64,000 nucleotides of DNA from Tuctoria greenei (GCA_036927565.1 JAYESD010000004.1:87238942-87302941); one strand, 5' to 3'. Counted from the first letter of the stretch, positions 1 through 13,785 are shown. Made by a program: numbers and translations. Notes: generated from the letters alone by a model not told the origin.

Positions 1-3000
1 ACTGTCCTCAACCCACCCCTATCGATGGTGAGTTAATGGGCCTCGACACCCCATTTATTGAGTTACATCAGTTTATTGGATTCCATATGTCCATTATGTC
101 GCTGGTACAATTCAAGCTTGTCCGAAGGGGCCGCATACAGACGGGCCTTAATCGACATAGGCAGGGCTATGCGACCGAGACTCAATTCTCTCCGCTTCCT
201 ATCCATTCCCTGCCCGGTCTCCATTTCATTATATTATGCCATTTTCTATCTAACCAATCCCGTGAGATATGTCCTACATCTCTCGCGAGTAGATTCCAAC
301 TACTCGACTTCTATCGGATTTCCTATGCATTAGCAAAGCAGTTACTACAAGTCAAATTGTAACTCGTTCCAACCAATCCCTGGGATTTTTGGCCATGCAA
401 GTGGAGTATCAATCATCCTAAACTTAATGCACAATTAATATACTAATCATCATAGTGATAAAGCAAAATTTTATAAACGACTTAAATGCAAACCAGGGCT
501 TGCCTTAGTTTGCGACTCAAATAAATGTCACTTGTCAGTGGTCCTTCTGTGCGGACTCCGCCAAGGACTTCAAGTGGACACCCTGGCCTTCTCTTCCAAG
601 CGAAACTTCTCATCGATCACCTATCATCACGTTCCTATCAACATGATATGCATATAAGTAATTAAGTAATTAATTAATTCAATAATAGACTCCACGGGGT
701 TGTGTAAACTCTAAGAACGAGGAGTTTGACTAGGAAGGACAGATATGCCTCGGTTGTGGGGGTAACCAGAGGATCAGTCAAGGTGGACATAGAAGTGTCG
801 GTATGAACTAAAAGGTACAACATAAAGCTACATTGCAACTTAGCATACCACACTTCAAGCTATGCCACGCGAGATTGAAAAATCTGAATAGTGAAGAAGT
901 GTTGGGCGGAGAAGTGTAAGGACGACCCAAAAAATTAAGGTGGGACATCGAAAGCTTGAGTATGAGTGGAGTGTACAAGATGAAGGTCGCGATTTAATAG
1001 TCGACCAATGAACTTGACTTAACTCATACAGGAGTAAACCTAGTTAAGTGAGCAGTGCTGTCGTAGGGTCCTGACTTAGGATGAACCATGATGGAACCTA
1101 ATGACACTTGGGACTAAATTGAGATCTACATGGCTTGGACTTAAGAAGTCATTACAAGCACTGTTAACCTAGCATGAGTACCAAGACAACTTCAAATGAC
1201 TTTTAGGTAAAGTAGTTTCTACGGCAAGCTTCTCGAGCATCGTTCAAGTGCTTACACGACGACACTAATGTAGTGTCTCCCGCAATATTGTCCAGGTGAG
1301 CATGTAAGCTCTTGGGACTTAAACATGATGCGAGACCTTGCCGTGAAGGCATGCTTTGCCATCTCGAGAAGATCGTCTTAGCGACGTTCACCTCAACCCG
1401 GACTCATCAATGGGGTGAGCGGAAAATCCCGAACACCACCTTGTGAGTCTTAAGGCTAGTGATGTCGACTCGATTGTTGATAAGCGACTCGATGAACCTG
1501 CCGTCGATGAAATGGTACACCAAGTTAACAAATCCTGTGATCGGCTACAGAAAATCCTCGACACAACCAAGGAACTCTTATCCAAGGTTCCCCTTGGTCT
1601 AGTTCTCCTTGTTGGTCGCAACGTTCTAGCATCCTTCTACCCCAGGTCATCGGTGATCACCGAACCACTTGGTTTGACCTAGAAGGCATTTCATCGAGCA
1701 CCCTGGCTACACCCAGGACTCGATGAGTCTCGCCTCGACTAAACCCTAATTTGGCTAAACGACCATTGTACGACGAGTCGTGCTGGTGTTTCAGCACCAC
1801 ACACATCACAAGCATCCTTCATCTCGATGCCAGGACACGATAACGGCTCGAAGCGTCACAACGATGTCATATGGTCAACGACGTCGACGCGGCTCATGGT
1901 GGAGCATCACGAGCACGCACGGACATGACGACGTGATACAAACGACAAAAGAGGTCAACTTAGGGACTCCTATAGGAATGATATCAATGCGAAAACTGGA
2001 CGTACGACTTGACGACACATGAGTAACCTTGGCGATCACGACGAACGGACGTCAGTGACGTCAAGCAAGGTATTTCAGTGCAAGGCTCACCTTGTAGGCA
2101 TTTTGCCGAACATCTTGGGTGTGTACTTGATTCGGTTACTTCATCAACATTCCAAGAGCACCTTGGCACATGTCCTTGTCGATTGCCACCGCAGAATAGA
2201 CCTGCATCCATAGACCAGCATTGAACGGCAACACACTTAGTTTCACCTTGTAACCATTTCATCGAACACCATGGCTGCAGTCACCGATCCAATCATTCTT
2301 GCAAAATAAGAGCTAACCTTGGATCAATGGTCGATACCATTGTGTCAATGACGCGTTCTGGGATCTCATACATCACATACATCCCTCGCTTTGTTGGTTG
2401 GGTGCAACCATGGCGCGGAACGCCCGAGGATGCGAGGACAGCAGAAGGAAGGACATGTGGTTGTGGACCTTTTGACGTGCATAACCGCTGGGGAACGAGC
2501 TTGAGTTGCAAGGGCATCGAGGATGCGCCATGGCTGCGAGCAGAACGGGCGCTCTGTGCGGCTGCAAGCAGCAGCAAGCAGAGCAGAGGAGGGGAGCCCG
2601 CGTGCAACACGTCGTGGCCTCGGCAAGGGCTGGAACACGGCGCAAACGCGACACGACGCGGCCAGGCGAGCAGTAGGGTGGCCATGGGCCCGCGCTGCAG
2701 GCGGCCGTGAGGAGGCGCAGCCGGGGGCGAGCGGTGCACCGTGGCGCTGGCACGGCAGGGAGAGGTGACGCGCGCGGGGTGGAGCAGCCAGGGTGAGCGG
2801 CGACCGGCGTGGGGCGACGTCGCGGCGGCCGGGAGGCGAGGTACCAAGGGGGCGGCGAACCTGCGCGTCGTGGCGGCCGGAGGAGCGCGGCTCTAGTGTG
2901 GGGCACGAGCCGTGGCCAGCAGGCACGCGGACGGCGGGGGTGCGTAGGTCGGCGTTGGGTGCTGGAGGCGGCCGCTGGGGAGGATGCAGGGCGAGCGGCG

Positions 3001-3955
3001 GCGCGAGCAGAGCCGGCGAGTAGGAGGCACGGCGCTAGCAGCGGGAGCCGGTGGCCGGGAGGGAGGTGAGGTGTCGAGGATAAGTACCGGAAGGGATTCG
3101 ACACTGATAAGGACCGACGTTTTCATCGCGGTGGCAATGCATGTATCGCGGTGTCACCCTGTAACCGATAGGCAGAGGCGGTTCAACTTGGAGAGGCTTA
3201 CAGGTGGGGCCCACAATACTCTCCTCCCTCCTCCTTTTCAAAATTCAATTAGAGCTAGCAAACATGCTTCAAAAATATTCAACTTTGGCCCAATGAATAA
3301 ATAAAATGTGAAGAATTTTATGGTGCAATCAAATTTCAGAACTCAACAAGTTGAATTTGAACTCAGGTTTGAATTTGAATTCAAGTGGTGATACTTGATT
3401 CAATGAAATAAATGGTAGAATACGTTCAAAAATCCTGAAACTTTGAAGTTACCCTTTTGAACCATAAGGGACCTCAGGAAAAATTTGGAGTTGATTTGGA
3501 CAAAGTTGAGCACAAAGTTTAAATTTGAAGTCGACTCTGATTAGACTCTCAGTACGTGTCCAATAAATGGAAAACATGCTTCAAAAATTTTGAAACTTTT
3601 CCGGGAGTCTATTTGAAATATTAGAAGGTCATGGAAAAATTTATAGCCATAGATTTGAATTTTTTTGAATGTCTCATTTTAGGGTTGGAATTATTCCTTC
3701 CTCTCTATTTTGTTTTCTTTTCTCCTTTAATTCTTCATTGAAAATGTGAATACTTGGAAATTAAGGGTTTTACACCTTAAGTTCCAAAATACAATAGAAA
3801 ACGTGTGCTATGTGTAAAATTTTAACAAGTTCCTATTTCTAGTGAACATGGGTTAACTCATATGATTCATGTGAGTTTGGATTTCCAAGTCGACTTTCAA
3901 AAATTTTAAGTTCGCATTTTTGCATTTTTGTTCTTCCGAAAAGCGGGCTTTTACA
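1..3955 (-). repeat. 3' LTR of LARD-like element (truncated by window edge)
   Basis: This stretch matches 9700-13639 almost throughout with small indels. It ends with CA at 3955, directly before the PPT of the minus strand. About 960 bases of the LTR lie outside the window. It contains a GC-rich island (about 2500-3070) and otherwise AT-rich sequence. The open reading frames along it are short or low in complexity and I see no convincing gene. Confidence 0.9.
2500..3070. other. GC-rich island inside the left LTR
   Basis: Base composition changes abruptly from AT-rich flanks to very GC-rich sequence with overlapping open frames on both strands, the longest 243 codons on the minus strand (2373-3104). 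The predicted proteins are dominated by Pro, Ala, Arg and Ser and have no motif I recognise. Openness in several frames is expected where stop codons are rare, so I do not call a gene. The matching island in the right LTR is at 12180-12755. Confidence 0.6.
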
Positions 3956-3975
3956 ATCCTTCCCCCTTAAAGGAA
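3956..3975 (-). other. Polypurine tract and 3' end of a gypsy pol relic
   Basis: On the minus strand a purine run (AAGGGGGAAGGAT) directly precedes the LTR start TGTAAAAG, which is the position of the plus-strand primer. Just upstream (to about 4010) the minus strand encodes LESRDEIPLRG, resembling the very end of Tekay/Del-type chromovirus polyproteins. Nothing further upstream reads as reverse transcriptase or integrase. The lineage is inferred from this short tail only. Confidence 0.7.
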
Positions 3976-6900
3976 TCTCGTCTCGAGATTCTAGCAAGTA
4001 GAATAACAGGAACGATGAGGGGACGATCCGTAAAAGAGGGTCATTGACTATGGAAAATGGCAATGCCCTTAAAGACTTGGGTTCTACGAAATAGTGATTA
4101 TCTTCAGGCATCTTAAGAAATTCTAAAGTTTGCTTCAAGTGATTCCAGTCTTTAGGTTGATAACCTTGACAAGAGGCTCAACATGACAATATCACATCGT
4201 AAAACTTGGGTTTTAAAAAGTTATGTTGAGGTGTTGAGGTCTTCTTCTTTCCATCAAAATGAAGTAACCTTCTTCATTGAGGAGGTACTTAGAGTTCTAT
4301 GATAGTTAAGCATCCTTAACTCTGGATGTTTCTCTTATGAAGACTTTTCTGCTTTGGTTTTGTAGCCGAAGCAATGCCATCAGGCAGTACAAGTCAAAGA
4401 GTTCCAAAGTTTGGTAATCAATAATAACCTCGTGAATAGAAAGATTTTAAGGTTCTAGCGAGGTCGAGAAGTCAATAAGAAACTCCTTGCAGCTAGAAAC
4501 AATCAGTTGTTAGTACTCAAGGTGATTTGAGTTTCAACAAGGACAAGGACTCAACTGTGCTTTAGTCACAAGGTGTCCCTTGTGCCACTCAAGATAATGA
4601 AACCAGTCGAAGGCGTTGCGAACGATAAAATTAATCACAACTCAAAAATGTTAGGCACTACTTAAGTATCTGAACGAGGTCACATATTCTTGCTCAAAAC
4701 TCATTAGTAATTACGTTTCATGATGCATCACAAACCGGATGGTATTGTGCATACACAGTGCAACTCCGCGGATAACTATGCAAGGTATGGTGCATTCAGT
4801 ATTATGCTTTGAGCAAAAATAGGTAAGACAACTCAGACACAAACAGAAGTACCCTAGATACAGAAGGATTAAGTGACTTGGTCATTAAAAGTGTCGAACG
4901 ACGAATGTCACTTTCACGTCTTGACCAAATTCAAGAATTTCAAGGTAAGAACATTAGCAAGGGATGATGAGGTTCATATCAAGGCAACGGAGTGTACATA
5001 ATGGAACAATACGATTGAACTTCTTGTTGATGTGAAGTTCCCTGAACCTTGCTAATTACAGCCTACAGGTAGTTGTGATTCCTTAACAAAGGGTCAGGTT
5101 TTCATCATGTAGGATTCCTAAGGTAGTATGTCTAACCTTTAAAAGGTGCGGTAGGGTTGCCTTCAGAAGTTGAAAAGAGAGTAACCTTTGAAGAGTAAGG
5201 TTCTCATCACTTTCGTAGGTTACACTCAGTGGTTGACAAGGTACTGGGCTAGGCACGACCTTGGTTAGTGATCCACATTCTTGCTAAAGAATTTCCAGCT
5301 CATACTACTCACCTATGGCTTCTCGTCTCAGAGACTGAAGCAAGGGATTGGTTTAACGTGAAGAATCAACTGACTTCTTTAACTCGATGATCGAGTTCCC
5401 CAAGAAACAAGGTTCGAGAAGATCTGTTAATTAAGCTTCTCATTGACCCAATGAGTCAATGTTGTACTCGGTCCTACTTACTTGAGTATTGCTTCCAGCA
5501 CGTTGGTTCGGTGTCGATGTACCTTGGTATGACACCTAGGTGAACGTATCACTTTCATTACTAGGTGCACTCCTTCCCCCTTAAGGTTTAAGCTAGGTAA
5601 GTGAGAAATTTACCCCAAACGATCCTTACGGGGAGGGCCGTTGACTAGTGGAAGTGCAACACATGCTCAATACACCCTTAAAGTGTGAGGTGCACGGTTA
5701 CCTAATTAAAACACTAATCATGAGCAACCGAGCCAAAGAGATTTGATTGAGTTTAATACTCAACTCTAATGGTAATTATTGTTGGATCACAACACCTGGT
5801 ATGTTATGAAACTCCTCGAGTTGAACTCGAGAACCACATGCCTAACAAAAATCAAAAGGTTCAAACTGGGCAGGCTATAGTGACAAACGACCAGTCTGAA
5901 TGCAAACTCGATTTTGATCCAGTTAATGGAAAAATCAGATCTCGAGGTGAATAACAAAGTTAAAGTACACTTCATGAACTTTCCAAAATGTATTGGTTTT
6001 CCTCTACATCATATCTGGTTTTCAAGTTATGCTATTTTAAATTTAACAGAATTTTCTGTACTTTCAGCAGAACCTGCTTAAAAAGTAGAACTTTTGATCT
6101 AAAGTTTTCAGACTGTTCTGATGGAAATCTGGAAATATTCTCATTTACAAAGTTGTATCCAAGGTAATATGCTTTCCATAATGTACTTACTTGTCTTCAT
6201 ATCAGTTCTGTTTCAAAAGATATGAATTTTTGAAGTTGGGTAAACTTTCAGCTTTCAGAATTGAATTCAGTTCAGATTGACCACTCTGTATTCAAACTCG
6301 ATTTGGAACAGGTAGATGACCGATTCGGGTCATGAATCAATTGTAAAAATTGTAGCTGACTCTCTAAAGTTTCCAACGGTTACTCGCGCGACACCATTGG
6401 ATCAAGGGTCTGCGAATTATGGATTAAATTCAGAGGTGTACAGATTGCTGTCCAGTTTGGGGTGTGCCTGGACAGTCTCTGCGATTATCCAAATTTCACC
6501 CACTTAGAAAAGGATTTTGGTCTTGAGCTGAATAGAGAACTTGTAAAGTACTTCCAAAAATTTCTAAGGAGTACTTACTTGCCCTCGTAGCACTTCTGGT
6601 TGAGAAGATATGGCATTTTGCAAGTTGACAGTTTTTCTGAAAATTTGGACAGCACCTCCTTTGTTTAAGGCTGATTTTGTCCACAATTTTCAGATATACA
6701 AATATCAACATTTGCAAAAATAACACATATCAAACTTGTTGCATACATTCTCAAGATTCCAGAAATGAAAATTATGAAGTCTTTCGACAATTCTACAGCG
6801 TGTTATGCGAGAAACAGTAACAGTATACAGGACTGTCCACTCGCTGTCCAGATTTGATCAAGTTTAGAAATTTGAAAGTTTGAGTATGTTAGAGATGGAT

Positions 6901-8727
6901 TCTGCTCTGGAGTTCTACAGAAACGTTGTAGAGGACTCTCTACACTTTCCAACCACATAAAGTATGCCTGCAGCAGTGAAGTTGGCAGAAAGTTATGATT
7001 CAATTGGTGAAGAGTTCAGATTCTGTCCCCTCTTCCGGGCTGTCAGAACCTCTTAAATGACACTTCAATTTAGACCTTGTTAATGTGAGTTTTAGCATTT
7101 GTGTTGAATAGGAAGTTGATAGAGGAATCTTTAGGATTTCCATATATGTATAAACATGCATAGTTTGCATTTCTGGTTTAAGATTTATGGCCGTTCAAAG
7201 TTCAGAATTTTTCTGACTGTTTCAGATAGCACCTATATACATGTACTATCTTCAACTCTGTTTTCTAATTAGTTATAAACTGAATTTGAGGCATCACTGA
7301 ATAACAAAGTTGTAGAATAGCTCTTCCCCTTTTCAGAAATGTATCATAGTGGAATATAAGAGCTTTCTACACAGAGTCATGACAAAAATTCAGATGTTGT
7401 CTTACACAGTTTCAAAACAGCAGTTGAGTTAGTTGGAGAGGATTTTCACCATCTTACAATGGTCCTTTGGCTTGGGGGTCAATAGAAAACTTATAAAAGA
7501 CTTCAATAGCTTTCCAAAAAGTATTCAATTGCATTAATATCCATTCAGGTTGAAAATATATGAAATCTCAAAGTCAGGTCAATCCTGTTCGAAAACAGAA
7601 CTCACCGGCTTCGAAACACAAGAATTTGGGAACAAACTCAAATTTTGAAACTTAGCTCAAAACTCAAGTCCGATGGCTAGAACTTGATTCATAACTAATC
7701 ATTCGCTTTGGAACTAAATGGAGTCTTTAAAGAGACTTGATGACCTTCTTATCTATAGCATATCACTATGGATCTTCATACTTAACCAAAGTCTTACTCC
7801 GGCTAAGTCGAGCTAAACTCTTGCCAGGAACAAAGAACTTTGGTTCACCTACTCTTGAAGAGAAAAATTTTCTATTGTCCATAAGATACCAGCAACTGAT
7901 ACTTGGACTTAATATGAATATGAAGCCATTTCTTTCGTGGGGGATGGTCAAAGTATCAAATGTGATACTGACGGTACTACGTTCCTTACCAAAGAAAAGT
8001 CTAACCCAGTACATCCGGATACGTCTATAGGTTGTTCTAATATCGATCACTCGCAAACGTATTCTACACGGGTCGCTACCAGAGTTAGTGTACCTGCGGA
8101 AGACAAACAATCCCCTTTCACACCTTCACACCTCAAGGGCGGTACGGGGAAACACGACAGGCAGTCACAATAAGATATAATCAAAAGTAAATGCATACGA
8201 CTCTGGTGTGAGTCGCCCTCGAGCGAAGTCATGTCTCGAGGTACATGGCTGTAAATACGTCTGTACAGCAAAGACTCCCGTACGAACCGGCTTATACACG
8301 CTCGGGCATACGTGTTTCGCATGCTCCCATAGAACATGAATGGTTCTAGAGATGCATACTATCGGGTTATACACCACCCGACGGGGGCTCCCACTAATTT
8401 TGTGTCACGCTGGGGTACCGCGTGTCATATGTTCTCAGAAACATGGAAAAGTTTCATAGACTCATATTGACTTTCCATGCTAAGCCACAGAAATTTCACA
8501 TACCATATCTCGTATGCAGAGTTTACCGAGATTGATCAGCTCTCGGTGGCGTACCTTACCTCTTACCTTGAAGACGGAGCGTCATTACAGAATAATATAA
8601 CAAGTTAGTTCACCACCTTTATAACTTATACTAGTAATAGTCCTTAATGGGCATATAGCTAATCGTCACTCGACTACTTCGTAGTTTTCGAAAATAGGCT
8701 CTTTTCGAGCGTGCTATTCCCAATGAA
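3976..8727 (-). other. Non-coding interior of LARD-like element
   Basis: This 4.75 kb is mostly AT-rich with no open frame above about 110 codons and no gag, protease, reverse transcriptase or integrase motif in any frame. A second PPT-like run (reverse of CTTCCCCCTTAAG) lies at about 5573-5586. Between about 5960 and 7700 a loose repeat recurs, built around 'stop-short' phrases such as GTACTTACTTG followed by AGATATG (6184, 6570 and weaker forms later). The segment 7930-8480 is less AT-rich but shows nothing I recognise. Confidence 0.65.
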
Positions 8728-8739
8728 GCTCTGATACCA
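8728..8739 (-). other. Primer-binding site of LARD-like element
   Basis: The minus strand reads TGGTATCAGAGC, the standard plant initiator tRNA-Met complement, and begins immediately after the CA end of the LTR with no spacer. This fixes element orientation and the LTR boundary. Confidence 0.9.
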
Positions 8740-11700
8740 TGTCTGTGGGGACCAGCGTCCACACATCCGAGGATTACATTGGGTGGTGCCGTGCGATGCA
8801 GCACCTAACAGCACACACAAAAAGGATACCAAAACATATAAAGTTTTCATTTTATAATAAGAAGAGTTTACAAAAGAGTGTACAACAGAAGTACACATGC
8901 AGCGGAAAATCCATACTCATAATCTCACCTAACTAAGCAGGAGAGAAGACGTCCATGCCCTAGGATGATTCTTACTAGCAACAAGAAGAACATTTAGCAG
9001 CGGCTTAATTCACATGAGATTTATCTCGACACCTCGAGTCTCATGTACAACCTGAACAGGAGAAATAGAACTAATACCTGCAAAAATCGTTAAAGCGCAA
9101 ACGTGAGCATAAGGCTAAGCAAGACTAACCCGTCTCACTAGACATATGCAGGATGAATACTAAGCATAGGTAAGGAATGGCATAAAAGACTCGCCTACAA
9201 GTGGATCCTTATAATCATGTTTTAAGTAGCAAATGACATTCTCCAAGCACGGCACATCATGGGTTCCACAATCAAAAAAGAAACGCTTTGCCGATGATAT
9301 GACATGCCCAGAGCACATAATGCTATTACAGCTAAAGTATGGGGAAACTGTAAACTTTTAATTATACTATCTCTAAATCATACAAGGTTGCAAAGTAATT
9401 ATAATTCAATACAATGGTATTTTCTGGGTTCTTTAGTATTTACTACGTCACGACGCAGTGAACAAGTGGTACTCTATTACTGCGAGGGATAGTGATTGCA
9501 ATCAGGACACACCCAGACAACACGACACATACGTCGTTCGGAAGTGTCAGCGAGCATACCTGTACCTACATAACACTTCAGTACTAGGCATATATGGCCA
9601 CCTTTCACAAGAAACCCAAACGCCGAGCCCATCTCACCTCCGCAAACAGAAGGTCTCCGCACGGAACACCTCATGTGTCCGCCGACCGATTTACACCTTA
9701 CTGTCCTCAACCCACCCCTATCGATTGTGAGTTAATGGGCCTCGACACCCCAGTTATCGAGTTACATCAGTTTATTGGATTCCATATGTCCATTATGTCG
9801 CCGGTACAATTCAAGCTTGTCCGAAGGGGCCACATACAGACGGGCCTTAGTCGACACAGGCAGGTCTATGCGACCGAGACTCAATTCTATCTGCTTCCTA
9901 TCCATTCCCTGCCCGGTCTCCATTTCATTATATTATGCCATTTTCTATCTAACCAATCCTGTGAGATATGTCCTACATCTCTCGCGAGTAGATTCCAACT
10001 ACTCGACTTCTACCGGATTTCCTATGCATTAGCAAAGCATTTACTACAGGTCAAATTGTAACTCGTTCCAACCAATCCAGGGGATTTTTGGGCATGCAAG
10101 TGGAGTATCAATCATCCTAAACTTAATGCACAATTCATATACTACTCATCATAGTGATAAAGAAAATTTTTATAAATGACTTAAATGCAAACCGGGGGTT
10201 GCCTTAGTTTGCGACTCAAATAAATGTCACTTGTCAGTGGTCCTTCTGTGCGGACTCCGCCAAGGACTTCAAGTGGACACCCTGGCCTTCTCCTCCAAGC
10301 GAAACTTCTCGTCGATCACCAATCATCACGTTCCTATCGACATGATATGCATATAAGTAATTAAGTAATTAATTAATTTAATAATTGACTCCACGGGGTT
10401 GTGTAAACTCTAAGAACGAGGAGTTTGACTAGGAAGGACAGATATGCCTCTGTTGTGGGGGTAACCAGAGGATGAGTCAAGGTGGACATAGAAGTGTCGG
10501 TATGAACTGAAAGATACAACATAAAGCTACATTGCAACTTAGCATACCACACTTCAAGCTATGCCACGCGAGATTGACAAATCCGAATGGTGAAGAAGTG
10601 TTGGGCGGAGAAGTGTATGGACGACCCAAAAATTAAGGTGGGACATCGAAAGCTTGAGTATGAGTGGAGTGTACAAGACGAAGGTCGCGATTTAACAGTC
10701 GACCAATGAAATTTACTTAACTCATACAGGAGTAAACCTAGTTAAGTGAGCAGTGCCGTCGTAGGGTCCTGACTTAGGATGAACCATGATGGAACCTAAT
10801 GACACTTGGGACTGAATTGAGATCAACATGGCTTGGACTTAAGAAATCATAACAAGCACTGCTAACCTAGCATGAGTACCAAGACAACGTCAAATGACTT
10901 TTAGGTAAAGTAGTTTCTACGACAAGCTTCTCGAGCATCGTTCAAGTGCTTACACGATAAAACTAATGTAGTGTCTCCCGCAATCTTGTCCAGGTGAGCT
11001 CGGTAAGCTCTTGGGACTTAAACATGATGCGAGACCTTGCCTTGAAGGCATGCTTTGCCATCTCGAGAAGATCGTCTTAGCAACGTTCACCTCAACCCTG
11101 ACTCGTCAACGGGGTGAGCAGAAAATCCCGAACACCACCTTGTGAGTCTTAAGGCTAGTGATGTCGACTCGGTTGTTGATAAGCGACTCAATGAAATGGT
11201 ACACCAAGTTAACAAATCCTGTGATCGTCTACGGAACATCCTCGACACAACCAAGGAACTCTTGTCCAAGGTTTCCCTTGGTCTAGTTCTTCTTGTTGGT
11301 CGCAACGTTCTGGCATCCTTCTACCCCAGGTCATCGGTGATCACCGAACCACTTGGTTTGACCTAGAAGGCATTTCATCGAGCACCCTGGCTACACCCAG
11401 GACTCGACGAGTCTCGCCTCAACTAAACCCTAATTTGGCTAAACGACCATTGTACGATGAGTCGTGCTGGTGTTTCAGCACCACACACATCACAAGCATC
11501 CTTCATCTTGATGCCAGGACACGATAATGGCTCGGAGCGTCACGACGACGTCATATGGTCAACGACGTCGACGTGGCTCATGGTGGAGCATCACGAGCAC
11601 GCACGGACAGGCCGACGTGATACAAACGACAAAAGAGGTCAACTTAGGGACTCCTATAGGAATGATATCAATGCGAGAACTGGACGTACGACTTGACGAC

Positions 11701-13639
11701 ACATGAGTAACCTTAGCGATCACGACGAACGGACGTCGGTGACGTCAAGCAGGGTATTTCAGTGAAAGGCTCACCTTGTAGGCATTTCGCCGAACATCTT
11801 GGTTGTGTACTTGATTCGGTTACTTCATCAACATTCCAAGAGCACCTTGGCACATGTCCTTGTTGATTGCCACCCCAGAATAGACCTGCATCCATAGACC
11901 AGCATTGAACGGCAACACACTTAGTTTCACCTTGTAACCATTTCGTCGAACACCTTGGCTGCAGTCACCAATCCAATCATTCTTGCAAAATAAGAGCTAA
12001 CCTTGGATCAATGGTTGATACCATTGTGTCAACGACGCGTTCTGGGATCTCATACATCACATACATCCCTTGCTTTGCTGGTTGGGTGCAACCATGGCGC
12101 GGAACGCCCGAGGATGCGAGGACAGCAGAAGGAAGGACATGTGGTTGCGGACCTTTTGGCGTGCATAACCACTGGGGAACGAGCTTGAGTTGCCAGGGCA
12201 TCGAGGATGCGCCATGGCTGCGAGCAGAACGGGCGCTCTGTGCGGGTGCAAGCGACAACAAGCAGAGCAGAGGAGGGGAGCCCGCGTGCAACATGTCGTG
12301 GCCTCGACAAGAGCTGGAACACGGCGCAAACGCGGCACAACGCGGCCAGGCAAGCAACAGGGTGGCCATGGGCCCGCGCTGCAGGCGGCCGTGAGGAGGC
12401 GCAGCCGGGGGCGAGCGGTGCACTGTGGCGCTGGCGCCGTAGGGAGAGGCGACGCGCGCGGGGTGGAGCAGCTAGGGCGAGTGGCGGCCGGCGTGGGGCG
12501 ACATCGTGACGGTCGGGAGGCGAGGTACCAAGGGGGCGGCGAACCGGCGCGTCGTGGCGGCCGGAGGGGCGCGGCTCCGGTGCGGGGCACGAGCCGTGGC
12601 CACCAGGCACGCAGACGGCGGGGGTGCGCAGGTCGGCGTTGGGTGCTGGAGGCGGCCGTCGGGGAGGATGCAGGGCGAGCGGCGGCGCGAGCAGAGCCGG
12701 CGAGGAGGAGGCGCGGCGCTGGCGGCGGGAGCCAGTGGTCGGGAGGGAGGTGAGGTGCCGGGGATAAGTACCGGAAGGGAGTCGGCGCTGATAAGCACCG
12801 AAGTTTTCGTCGCGGTGGCAATGCATGTATCACGGTGTCGCCCTGTAACCGATAGGCAGAGGCGCTTCAACTTGGAGAGGCTTACAGGTGGGCCCCCAAT
12901 ACTCTCCTCCCTCCTCCTTTTAAAAATTCAATTAGAGCTAGCAAACATGCTTCAAAAATATTCAACTTTGGCCCAATGACTAAATAAAATGTGAAGAATT
13001 TTATGGTGCAATCAGATTTCAGAACTGAGCAAGTTGAATTTGAACTCAGGTTTGAATTGAATTGAAGTGGCGATACTTGATTCAATGAAATAAATGGTAG
13101 ATTACGTTCAAAAATCCTGAAACTTTGAAGTTACCCTTTTTGAACAATAAGGGACCTCAGGAAAAATTTGGAGTTGATTTGGACAAAGTTGAGCACAAAG
13201 TTTAAATTTGAAGTCGACTCTGATTAGACTCTCAGTACGTGTCCAATAAATGGAAAACGTGCTTCAAAAATTTTAAAACTTTTCCGAGAGTCTATTTGAA
13301 ATATTAGAAGGTCATGGAAAAATTTATAGCCGTTGATTTGAATTTTTTGTGAATGTCTCATTTTAGGGTTGGAATTATTCCTTCCTCTCTATTTTGTTTT
13401 CTTTTCTCCTTTAATTCTTCATTGAAAATGTGAATACTTGGAAATTAAGGATTTTACACCTTAAGTTCCAAAATACAATAGAAAACATGTGCTATATGTA
13501 AAATTTTAACAAGTTCCTATTTCTAGTGAACATGGGTTAACTCATATGATTCATGTGAGTTTGGATTTCCAAGTCCACTTTCAAAAATTTTAAGTTCGCA
13601 TTTTTGCGTTTTTGTTCTTCCAAAAAGCGGACTTTTACA
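8740..13639 (-). repeat. 5' LTR of LARD-like element, complete, 4900 bases
   Basis: In plus orientation it begins TGTCTGTGGGG and ends CTTTTACA, giving TG...CA ends. From 9700 on it aligns with the left LTR. It contains the GC-rich island at 12180-12755. No tRNA, rRNA or convincing protein gene is present. A 28-base motif shared with the otherwise unrelated C family lies at 9264-9292. Confidence 0.9.
12180..12755. other. GC-rich island inside the right LTR
   Basis: This is the counterpart of the island at 2500-3070. Two overlapping 258-codon frames on the minus strand (12050-12826 and 12057-12833) and one of 187 codons on the plus strand stay open here, while the left copy has shorter versions. 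All are low-complexity Pro/Ala/Arg/Ser sequences. It may be a promoter/leader segment or a captured GC-rich host sequence; I cannot decide from sequence alone. Confidence 0.6.
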
Positions 13640-13785
13640 AGCTCCAATGGTCTTGATGTTGTCATAATGTTCTTGGATGGATGTGGTGCTCCAATTTGTT
13701 TTCCGGCTTGGCATGCACTACATGGTCTATCCTTTTCAAACACAACATTCTTTAGACCAAGGATGTGTTCTCCCTTAAGGAGTTT
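13640..13785 (-). pseudogene. pol: Pre-integrase zinc domain, second half (Sirevirus A pol)
   Basis: The minus strand reads KLLKGEHILGL, then NVVFEKDRPCSACQAGKQ and SKNIMTTSRPLEL. These are the CxxC half of the copia GAG-pre-integrase zinc finger and the residues leading into the integrase core. The first half (HRRLSHVGMRILQKL) is on the far side of the solo LTR at 16705-16760. The reading stops at RPLEL, where the LARD-like element is inserted, so no catalytic DDE residues are present in the window. Confidence 0.9.

Larger units (their letters stand above)
1..13639 (-). mobile_element. LARD-like non-coding Ty3/gypsy element, left end outside window
   Basis: Two long direct repeats (1-3955 and 8740-13639) flank a non-coding interior. 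On the minus strand the right LTR ends next to a perfect tRNA-Met type PBS (8728-8739), and a PPT abuts the left LTR at 3956, so the element reads right to left. LTR length is 4900 bases and the interior about 4784, for a total near 14.5 kb. Only the last codons of a gypsy polyprotein are recognisable, so it would depend on proteins from another element. This layout fits large retrotransposon derivatives (LARDs). It sits in the pre-integrase/integrase boundary of Sirevirus A; the expected right TSD is AGCTC at 13640-13644, but its partner is outside the window. By eye the two LTRs differ at roughly 10 of the first 205 comparable bases. Confidence 0.85.

Noticed and set aside
12050..12833. Two 258-codon frames on the minus strand as real genes
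   Set aside because: Both are open only because the DNA is GC-rich. They overlap each other, are low in complexity, lie within an LTR, and the left LTR copy does not keep the same frames.
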